DNA of 8,649 nucleotides from Bacillota bacterium (lineage in GTDB: Bacteria > Bacillota > Dethiobacteria > Dethiobacterales > Dethiobacteraceae), in contig JANKMV010000010.1 in the NCBI GenBank assembly GCA_024650095.1, forward strand, positions 8,580 to 17,228. Reading direction: 5' to 3'. The translations under genes were made by a program, and so were the position numbers. The notes below the pieces were generated by a model, which was not told where the DNA came from, did no database searches, and was given only the letters and a program-made list of their open reading frames with translations. Numbering within the stretch: the first letter of the stretch is position 1; the number at the start of each line of letters is the position of its first letter. This document shows, piece by piece, positions 1-5,097 of the stretch.

Positions 1-489
1 GTTACCGCCTCAGTCCAAGGGGAAGAGATTCTCTTGCGAGCCATCGCCCCTGGAACCACCAGTATTACTGTGATTACCTCTCACCCAGAGCACAGCGATG
101 CATCCACCGTTTTCTCCGTTACCGTAGCTCAAGTTGTTACAGCTGCCCCCACCGCCTCCACCGGCAGTGGCGAGGTGGCAGAGAATACAGCCATCACCTT
201 AAACACCGCCACCGCTGCTGCTACCATTTACTACACCACTGATGGCAGTCAACCTACCACAGGTAGCCTACGCTATGATGCTGCAAATCCTCCCGTTGTT
301 CCCGCAGGTGGCTTCACACTAAAGGCCATGGCTAGCAAAGACGGGCAAACTGATAGTGCCGTGGTAACATATACATACGCCACGCCCGCACCCAACGAGC
401 CTCCACCAGATGACCCTCCACCTGAGGAGGAACCTCTCCCAGAGCCTCAAGATCCTGATGAGGAAGAGACTGCCGGTGAAGATGAATAA
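1..489 (+). CDS. C-terminal part of a surface/secreted protein with Ig-like (BIG2-type) and chitobiase-C-terminal-type repeats; 5' end outside window
   Basis: The frame is open from base 1 and ends at TAA 487-489, so 162 codons of a longer gene are visible; the TTG at 34 is an internal leucine codon, not a start. Residues 1-42 (numbered from base 1) look like the end of a bacterial Ig-like fold, with the phrase AIAPGTTSITV. Residues about 48-127 match the chitobiase/Fn3-associated repeat: ATIYYTTDGSQPTTGS followed by TLKAMASKDG and a closing VVTYTYA. These modules are common in extracellular Bacillota proteins and serve as spacers or carbohydrate-binding units. The last 35 residues are almost all Pro, Glu and Asp (PPPDDPPPEEEPLPEP, ending in EDE). 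There is no LPXTG signal and no C-terminal membrane helix, so anchoring, if any, lies in the missing N-terminal part. It is separated from the polysaccharide genes by 114 nt, and its role there is unknown. The family call is good; the function is not determinable. Confidence 0.8.
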   Translation, partial: VTASVQGEEILLRAIAPGTTSITVITSHPEHSDASTVFSVTVAQVVTAAPTASTGSGEVAENTAITLNTATAAATIYYTTDGSQPTTGSLRYDAANPPVVPAGGFTLKAMASKDGQTDSAVVTYTYATPAPNEPPPDDPPPEEEPLPEPQDPDEEETAGEDE

Positions 490-553
490 ATGAAGGGTCG
501 CAAATACTCATGATACTATTTTTTACAATTTATCTATTTTAGTCCTTCATCTG

Positions 554-582
554 GCAGGGAATATACAACCATTTGTCGAAAA
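554..582 (+). promoter_or_regulatory. Candidate SigH-type promoter overlapping a Spo0A-box-like site, upstream of the phosphatase gene
   Basis: Bases 554-562 read GCAGGGAAT, close to the SigH -35 consensus RNAGGAWWW (one mismatch). Bases 575-582 read GTCGAAAA, close to the SigH -10 consensus RNNGAATWW. The 12-nt gap between them is right for SigH. The same stretch 572-582, TTTGTCGAAAA, contains TGTCGAA, a full match to the core Spo0A box TGNCGAA. A start about 7 nt past the -10 would leave a very short leader containing the AGGAGG at 593-598. Either reading implies transition-phase or sporulation-linked control of the operon. This is pattern matching by eye; a chance match is possible. Confidence 0.4.
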
Positions 583-603
583 GCAATAATACAGGAGGAC
601 GAT

Positions 604-1374
604 ATGACAAAATTCATTGATTTACACTGTCACCTCCTACCCAACATTGATGACGGTCCGGCCACACTGGCAGACTCGGTAGCGCTAGCCCAAGCTCTTG
701 TCAGTCAAGGATTTACCACGGTGGTGGCCACACCACACTACATAGAAGACTATTCCGCTCTTTATCAACAACATATCATACAACAGTTTAACGCCCTCCA
801 GGCTGCCCTACAAGAAGCAGCCATTCCCTTAACACTTTTACTGGGGGGGGAAATGCTTTTGACTCCACAAATTCTAAAAATACCGGAAGCTACTTTACCT
901 GTAATTAGCGGCACCAAGCTTGTCTTATTGGAACTACCTCTAACCCAAGCCATGCCCCACTATACGCAGCATGTTATGTTTACGCTTCAGTTGCGTGGTT
1001 TTCAACCTGTTTTAGCGCATCCTGAAAGAGTACAAGCCTTCCAAGAAGACATGCAACCCTTACTCGATCTACTTCCCGGTTGTCTTTTGCAAATAAACAT
1101 AGCCAGCCTCTTAGGTCACCACGGCAAACGCGCTCAAAAAACAGCAATGACACTCTGTCAAGTACAAGCCCCCCATTTTTTAGCGACCGATAGCCACCGA
1201 GCTTCACAGGTGCAAAAATTCAATATTCCAACCCTCACAACTCATTATCCGGTCCAGTTGCTACTCCATGAGAACCCACAACTCGCCTTACGCAACCAGC
1301 CGGTTAAAAAAATACCCAAATCCTTAACAGGTTCTTACAAAGAGAAGCTATTTCGGCTGTTTAAGCGTAAGTAA
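604..1374 (+). CDS. ywqE: PHP-family tyrosine-protein phosphatase (YwqE/CpsB type)
   Basis: A manganese-dependent cytoplasmic phosphatase that removes phosphate from the tyrosine cluster of the BY-kinase encoded two genes downstream, resetting the polymerisation/export cycle. The PHP metal-binding motifs are in order: DLHCHLLPNIDDGP (D6, H8, H10), ATPHY (H45), GGE (E83), LAHPER (H139) and ATDSHR (D196, H198). The 256-residue length is normal for the family. Two local departures are visible. After GGE the family usually continues with an EIRL/EIYY-like stretch, while here it reads MLLTPQI; and the last motif is TDSH rather than the commoner SDAH. Metal ligands are nevertheless intact, so activity is expected. 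The C-terminus is basic (KEKLFRLFKRK) and could touch the membrane or the acidic lipid surface (inference). The start is fixed by AGGAGG at 593-598, 5 nt before the ATG. It is first gene of the regulatory module, 32 nt ahead of the activator gene. An eight-G run lies within the GGE codons. Confidence 0.92.
   Translation: MTKFIDLHCHLLPNIDDGPATLADSVALAQALVSQGFTTVVATPHYIEDYSALYQQHIIQQFNALQAALQEAAIPLTLLLGGEMLLTPQILKIPEATLPVISGTKLVLLELPLTQAMPHYTQHVMFTLQLRGFQPVLAHPERVQAFQEDMQPLLDLLPGCLLQINIASLLGHHGKRAQKTAMTLCQVQAPHFLATDSHRASQVQKFNIPTLTTHYPVQLLLHENPQLALRNQPVKKIPKSLTGSYKEKLFRLFKRK
843..850 (+). repeat. Poly-G tract (8 G) inside the phosphatase gene
   Basis: Eight consecutive G residues span codons 80-83, encoding the conserved Gly-Gly-Glu metal-site motif. 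Loss or gain of one base would shift the frame about one third of the way into the protein. As read, the frame is intact. Homopolymers of this length can be slippage sites, but here the amino acids themselves are conserved, so the run may be only a by-product of GGG codon choice. Confidence 0.7.
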
Positions 1375-1406
1375 AAGCACATTCATAACAAAGGAGCCAG
1401 ACGCAA

Positions 1407-2081
1407 ATGGAACAGGAGCTTGAACTGCGAGAACTTTTCGCCATTATTTCTAAACGCTGGAAAATGATCATGGCCATCTTTTTTTCCGCCATTGCCGTTA
1501 GCACGCTTATTACCCTTTATGTTTTACAACCTGTCTATCAGGCCAACACCACCTTACTCGTAGGTAAGCCTGCGGAAGGATCCCAGGTGGTTATTCAAGA
1601 TATTCAACTGAACCGTCAATTGGTCTCCACGTATGAGCAAATTGCCAAAAGCAATTTAGTGACCAATGAAGTTATCAAAGAACTAAATCTATCGCTTTCT
1701 GCTACAGATCTCAAGAGTAAAATTACCGTCAGCCAAGTGGCTGATACGGAAATCATTTCCGTTATTGTTAAAGACGATATGCCTGGTCGTGCGGCTCTGA
1801 TCGCCAATGGTGTGGCCAGTGCCTTTATTGCTAAAATTGATACCATCATGAATGTGAGCAATGTCAGCATCATCGACCCTGCCATCACCTCCATGGTACC
1901 CATTGCTCCCCGCCCCGCCCTAAACATCGCCATTGCTGCCACCTTAGGCATCATGCTTGGCATCTTCGTAGCCTTTGCCCTGGAATATCTGGACAATACC
2001 ATCAAAACGCCAAAAGATGTGGAGCAATATTTAGAGTTACCTCTTCTAGGTATTGTCCCCTACTATGAGGGAGAACGATGA
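1407..2081 (+). CDS. ywqC: Wzz-like polysaccharide co-polymerase / BY-kinase activator (YwqC/CapA type)
   Basis: Membrane protein that sets polymer chain length and activates the cognate tyrosine kinase through its cytoplasmic C-terminus. The 224 residues have the expected order: a short cytoplasmic N-terminus, membrane helix at about 20-40, an extracytoplasmic Wzz domain with the characteristic YQANTTLLVG (44-53) and a long region rich in predicted helix, the proline-rich VPIAPRP (164-170), a second membrane helix at about 171-192, then a cytoplasmic tail. The tail LDNTIKTPKDVEQYLELPLLG is the typical kinase-docking element of this family. Length matches split Bacillota versions, where activator and kinase are separate proteins, unlike the single-chain Wzc of Proteobacteria. 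The ATG at 1407 follows AAGGAG (1391-1396) with a 10-nt gap. It overlaps the kinase start by 4 nt (ATGA), so the pair is probably translationally coupled. Confidence 0.93.
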   Translation: MEQELELRELFAIISKRWKMIMAIFFSAIAVSTLITLYVLQPVYQANTTLLVGKPAEGSQVVIQDIQLNRQLVSTYEQIAKSNLVTNEVIKELNLSLSATDLKSKITVSQVADTEIISVIVKDDMPGRAALIANGVASAFIAKIDTIMNVSNVSIIDPAITSMVPIAPRPALNIAIAATLGIMLGIFVAFALEYLDNTIKTPKDVEQYLELPLLGIVPYYEGER

Positions 2082-2779
2082 TAAAAAAACATAGACAAAA
2101 AAGAAACAACGACGAGTCCAAACTAATAACCTCAAAAAATCCGAAGTCTCCCGTATCAGAAGCGTTTCGTACCATTCGCACCAATATCGAGTTCTCTGGC
2201 ATCGATGCCAAAATTAAAACTATTCTCGTTACCAGTTCTCAACCTGGGGAAGGGAAGTCCACCGTTACCGCGAATCTAGCTGTCTCCATGGCAACGGGTG
2301 GCAAGCGCGTGCTCCTCATTGACGCCGACCTACGCAACCCTACCCAGCAACGCTTCTTCCCCATAGCACCTACATTAGGCTTAACCAATCTTCTCTTAGA
2401 TGAAACCCTAACGCTAGAAGAAGTTATTATCAATCCCGAAGACAACCTCTTTTTGCTCACCAGTGGACCCACCCCACCAAATCCTGCCGAACTTCTAGGT
2501 TCAGCCAAAATGCGCACTTTCATAACGTCCATGAGCGAAGTTTTCGATATCATCCTTGTCGATTCTCCACCCGTCTTAGCGGTAGCCGACGCCTCCATTC
2601 TTGCCAACTACCTTGACGGCACCATTCTTATCACCGGTGCTGGAGATGTTCCTCGAGAACGTACCCTGGCCGCCAAAGAGCAACTGACTAAAGTTAAAGC
2701 CAACATCATCGGAACCATCCTCAACAAAGCACCCATGAACGAAGGCTATTATTATCAATATTACTACGGTTCACGCTAA
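2078..2779 (+). CDS. ywqD: Bacterial tyrosine kinase (BY-kinase, YwqD/CapB type)
   Basis: Cytoplasmic autokinase that works with the preceding membrane activator to control capsule assembly and may phosphorylate sugar-nucleotide enzymes of the same locus. Visible motifs in the 233 residues are: the ExxRxxR oligomerisation motif (E28, R31, R34, in SEAFRTIRTNI); Walker A SQPGEGKST (54-62); Walker A' VLLIDADLRNP (78-88); and Walker B IILVDSPP (158-165). The C-terminal tyrosine cluster YYYQYYYGSR has six tyrosines (224-226 and 228-230). This is the autophosphorylation tail and target of the PHP phosphatase. The very lysine/arginine-rich first ten residues are usual. Start ATG 2078 overlaps the upstream stop and is preceded by GAGGGAG (2067-2073). 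Length and motifs are complete, so the protein should be active. The gene is followed by a 99-nt gap with regulatory-looking structure. Confidence 0.95.
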   Translation: MIKKHRQKRNNDESKLITSKNPKSPVSEAFRTIRTNIEFSGIDAKIKTILVTSSQPGEGKSTVTANLAVSMATGGKRVLLIDADLRNPTQQRFFPIAPTLGLTNLLLDETLTLEEVIINPEDNLFLLTSGPTPPNPAELLGSAKMRTFITSMSEVFDIILVDSPPVLAVADASILANYLDGTILITGAGDVPRERTLAAKEQLTKVKANIIGTILNKAPMNEGYYYQYYYGSR

Positions 2780-2780
2780 A

Positions 2781-2791
2781 TTTTGTCGATA
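2781..2791 (+). promoter_or_regulatory. Spo0A-box-like site between kinase and dehydratase genes
   Basis: TTTTGTCGATA lies just past the kinase stop codon and contains TGTCGAT, one base off the Spo0A core TGNCGAA. It resembles the better site at 572-582 upstream of the phosphatase gene. Two similar sites ahead of the two upstream units are suggestive, but a 7-mer with one mismatch is weak evidence alone. Confidence 0.25.
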
Positions 2792-2805
2792 AAGGTATAA
2801 CTATT

Positions 2806-2837
2806 GTAGAGACATCTTTACTGTTTCTACTTCTTTT
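2806..2837 (+). terminator. Candidate intrinsic terminator/attenuator hairpin between the kinase and dehydratase genes
   Basis: GTAGAGACA (2806-2814) pairs with TGTTTCTAC (2822-2830) over 9 base pairs, one of them a G-U pair, around a 7-nt loop. The stem is followed directly by the T-rich TTCTTTT (2831-2837). That is the geometry of a Rho-independent terminator, though the stem is AT-rich and would be only moderately stable. If real, it would make transcription of the downstream genes partly conditional on read-through, or end the kinase transcript just before a new promoter. Confidence 0.4.
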
Positions 2838-2842
2838 ATAAT
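2815..2842 (+). promoter_or_regulatory. Candidate SigA promoter for the dehydratase gene
   Basis: A perfect TATAAT (2837-2842) lies 37 nt before the start codon. The matching -35 position is poor: TCTTTA (2815-2820) at 16 nt, inside the hairpin loop. A transcript starting near 2849 would carry a roughly 30-nt leader with the G-rich ribosome site GGGGGG (2867-2872). The -10 hexamer is convincing; the missing -35 suggests either an activator-dependent promoter or a chance match in AT-rich DNA. Confidence 0.35.
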
Positions 2843-2878
2843 ACACATAGAGGGAATTTTCAATTTGGGGGGCATAAA

Positions 2879-4699
2879 ATGGATTTACGCATTAATAAAC
2901 GCCATATTGTACTGGTAGTAGCCGATGCTTTTCTAATCGCGGCTGCCGCCTACCTTGGGCTCCTCTTGCGCTTCGATTTCCAGCTCGCAAATCCCTATCT
3001 TGCACAAACCAATCAACAAATCTTCAACATCATCGCTATTCGTCTCGTTATCTTCTACCTCTTTGGCCTCTATCGGCCGCTCTGGAAATATGCTAGCATT
3101 TACGAGCTCATGCTTGTTGTCTCTGCCGTTACCTTCAGCTCAGTTATCATTTACCTTTATTCTAGCATCATCCTCGCAACGCCCTTTCTTACTGCGAATT
3201 ATATCATTGCGTGGTTTCTCAATGTCACCTTCATCGGTGGTATCCGTATTCTCGTTCGTATTCTTCCGCACCACATCATTAAAAGCCGTGCTGCCCAATC
3301 CCGCGTGCTCATTATTGGCGCCGGTGCCGCCGGCATCATGGTGGTTAAAGAGCTACAATCACAATTTGCCACCCTCAAAAAACTGCCCATTGGCTTTATC
3401 GATGATGATCCTGCTAAACAACGCTGTGGTATCCATCGAGTGAAGGTCCTCGGCACGCGAGACGATATCCCCACCATCATCGAAAAGCATAATGTCAATG
3501 AAGTGATCATTGCCATTCCTTCGGCACCACGCAGCGAAATAAAAAAGCTGACTCGCCTTAGCAGTCAGCATCCCGTACAAGTCAAAATCATCCCCGGTGT
3601 CCATGAACTGATTAACGGCACCGTTTCCATCAACAAAATACGCTCAGTGCAAATTGAAGATCTCCTCGGTCGCGAAGAGGTTAAAACAAACCTCACCGAA
3701 ATGGCTCAGTACCTACATAACGAAATCGTCTTAGTTACCGGTGCCGGTGGCTCCATCGGTTCCGAACTCTGTCGCCAAATCATGCCCTTTCAGCCACAAA
3801 AATTATTACTTCTCGACCATACCGAAAACAATGTCTACGACATTGAAATGGAACTGCGTCACCATCACACAACCTGCGCCATTATTCCCGTAGTCGCCGA
3901 TGTGCGTGACCCGAAACGGATTCACGATATTTTCACCCTCCATAAACCAACGGTCATCTTCCACGCCGCCGCCCATAAACATGTACCCTTAATGGAAGCT
4001 AACCGTGAGGAAGCCATCAACAACAATATTAACGGCACCAGAAATGTGGCAGAAGCCGCCCACCGTCATCACGCTAAAAGCTTCCTCCTCATTTCCACCG
4101 ATAAAGCCGTCCGCCCCTCCAGTGTGATGGGGGCCACAAAACGAGTGGGCGAAATCATCATCCAAACGCTCGCCCAACATTCTAACACCCACTATTGCGC
4201 CGTGCGTTTTGGTAACGTCTTAGGTTCCCGCGGCAGCGTCATTCCCCTCTTCAAAAAACAAATTGAGGCCGGTGGCCCCGTCACCGTCACCCATCCCGAG
4301 ATGACCCGTTACTTTATGACCATCCCCGAAGCGGTGCAACTTGTTATTCAAGCAGCCGCCATGGGTAACAACGGCAATATCTTTATCCTCGATATGGGGG
4401 AACCGGTTAAAATTTGTGACCTCGCCCGCGATCTCATCCGCCTCTCCGGCTTTGAACCAGAAAAAGATATTAAGGTGACCTATACAGGAATCCGCCCTGG
4501 CGAGAAGCTCTATGAAGAGCTCTTTATCGAAGAAGAAGGAAACCTCAAAACAACCCACGAGCGTATTTTTGTGGCTAAACCCACAGATCATACCTCCGTT
4601 ACCTTCCAGCAGGAAATAGACTACCTAGAATCCATTCTCCACACCAACCTCCGTGAGTATCACCTAAAAAGCGTAGCTAAAAAGTATAACGTAAGTTAA
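2879..4699 (+). CDS. capD: Membrane-bound UDP-GlcNAc 4,6-dehydratase-type enzyme (CapD/EpsC/FlaA1-PglF family)
   Basis: Converts UDP-GlcNAc to a UDP-4-keto-6-deoxy-D-sugar, the precursor of D-FucNAc, QuiNAc or bacillosamine-type residues. The 606 residues have the full long-form layout. Four membrane helices lie at about 10-30, 47-65, 77-99 and 106-126. A first Rossmann fold begins with IIGAGAAG (145-152). The catalytic SDR domain begins with TGAGGSIG (287-294), followed by HAAAHKHVPLME (372-383) and STDKA (406-410). The usual SDR tyrosine is replaced by methionine, giving MGATK (M417, K421), which is normal for this dehydratase family. The loop before it reads RPSS where relatives usually have NPTN, a small departure. 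RFGNVLGSRGSVIPLF and GIRPGEKLYEEL are also typical. Membership is very secure. The exact sugar product is inferred from family and not provable here. Coding DNA is C-rich like the three genes before it and unlike the genes after 4.9 kb. Confidence 0.93.
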   Translation: MDLRINKRHIVLVVADAFLIAAAAYLGLLLRFDFQLANPYLAQTNQQIFNIIAIRLVIFYLFGLYRPLWKYASIYELMLVVSAVTFSSVIIYLYSSIILATPFLTANYIIAWFLNVTFIGGIRILVRILPHHIIKSRAAQSRVLIIGAGAAGIMVVKELQSQFATLKKLPIGFIDDDPAKQRCGIHRVKVLGTRDDIPTIIEKHNVNEVIIAIPSAPRSEIKKLTRLSSQHPVQVKIIPGVHELINGTVSINKIRSVQIEDLLGREEVKTNLTEMAQYLHNEIVLVTGAGGSIGSELCRQIMPFQPQKLLLLDHTENNVYDIEMELRHHHTTCAIIPVVADVRDPKRIHDIFTLHKPTVIFHAAAHKHVPLMEANREEAINNNINGTRNVAEAAHRHHAKSFLLISTDKAVRPSSVMGATKRVGEIIIQTLAQHSNTHYCAVRFGNVLGSRGSVIPLFKKQIEAGGPVTVTHPEMTRYFMTIPEAVQLVIQAAAMGNNGNIFILDMGEPVKICDLARDLIRLSGFEPEKDIKVTYTGIRPGEKLYEELFIEEEGNLKTTHERIFVAKPTDHTSVTFQQEIDYLESILHTNLREYHLKSVAKKYNVS

Positions 4700-4764
4700 G
4701 CCTGCTGATGTGCGTAACAGCTTTCCGGCAAGCGTTTCTTTTTCATACCCAAAAGGAGGACTCC

Positions 4765-4923
4765 ATGGGACACCCAAAGCGCAGTAAACAACGAGAGCAA
4801 AAAAAACAGCATAAGCACCAGGAAATGCTTGGGCGTAGAACAGCCTCTGATGTGCTGGATCTAACACCACAGAATGCTGTGGGGATGATGAGAAGGCGCG
4901 AGTATGATATTCGGTATAAGTAA
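4765..4923 (+). CDS. Small basic protein of unknown function (52 aa)
   Basis: I do not recognise this gene. An ATG at 4765 follows a strong AGGAGG (4754-4759) at 5 nt, which makes translation likely; an in-frame ATG at 4708 lacks a ribosome site and was not chosen. The first 25 residues are very basic and polar (KRSKQREQKKQHKHQ, then GRR), with no hydrophobic segment. The C-terminal half reads ASDVLDLTPQNAVGMMRRRE and ends DIRYK, and could form one or two amphipathic helices. There is no signal peptide, cysteine motif or membrane helix. The protein is probably cytoplasmic and could bind nucleic acid or an acidic partner, but that is only inference from charge. It sits 65 nt after the dehydratase gene, at the point where base composition changes, so it may be the last gene of the conserved block or a neighbour unrelated to polysaccharide synthesis. 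Confidence 0.65.
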   Translation: MGHPKRSKQREQKKQHKHQEMLGRRTASDVLDLTPQNAVGMMRRREYDIRYK

Positions 4924-5004
4924 TGCTGACGTTAACCAATGTATCTAAAAAAGAGGCGGGTTTATGAATTATCTAAGTCATCGAGTTGTTATGAAGTGCG
5001 TTCA

Positions 5005-5034
5005 TTGCAACGTGGTGGCTTATTTTGCTTTAAT
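5005..5034 (+). promoter_or_regulatory. Candidate extended -10 SigA promoter ahead of the AT-rich block
   Basis: TTGCAA (5005-5010) as -35, an 18-nt spacer, and TTTAAT (5029-5034) as -10 with the extended TG at 5026-5027. Each hexamer has mismatches, but the TG extension strengthens the case. It would give a leader of about 57 nt before the start at 5098. The 174-nt gap 4924-5097 holds nothing else that I can identify. Confidence 0.35.
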
Positions 5035-5082
5035 GGGGAAGTAAATCGCAGTAATTATCTTGTTGATGAGCAGTACATAATC

Positions 5083-5088
5083 AGGAGG
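5083..5088 (+). promoter_or_regulatory. Ribosome binding site that fixes the start of the fusion gene
   Basis: AGGAGG lies 9 nt before the ATG at 5098. The frame is open further upstream to an ATG at 4939, but that start has no Shine-Dalgarno sequence, and the extra 53 residues have no resemblance to the transferase family, whose members begin with a short basic stretch and a hydrophobic helix as seen from 5098. Confidence 0.8.
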
Positions 5089-5097
5089 AAACATATT

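Noticed and set aside
490..550. Inverted repeat ATGAAGG (490-496) / CCTTCAT (544-550) after the surface-protein gene
   Set aside because: Seven-bp arms with a 47-nt loop and no following T-run; unlikely to be a terminator.
2780..2878. EAR antitermination RNA or JUMPStart/ops element
   Set aside because: Position suits EAR, but the gap is shorter than EAR and I cannot recognise its conserved sequence; no JUMPStart/ops core (GGCGGTAG) is present.
980..4591. Several reverse-strand open frames of 60-145 codons opposite the main genes, and a + frame at 2955-3443 inside the dehydratase gene
   Set aside because: All lie within strongly supported genes, lack ribosome sites and have low-complexity or family-less translations typical of shadow frames.
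4718..4742. GCTT/AAGC hairpin with a following T-rich stretch after the dehydratase gene
   Set aside because: The stem is only 4 bp; too weak to call a terminator.
4708..4764. Longer start for the small basic protein at ATG 4708
   Set aside because: No ribosome site; the strong AGGAGG sits directly before ATG 4765, inside that extension.
4939..5097. 53-codon in-frame N-terminal extension of the fusion protein from the ATG at 4939
   Set aside because: No ribosome site at 4939 and no resemblance to the transferase family; AGGAGG at 5083 and the typical N-terminus fix the start at 5098.
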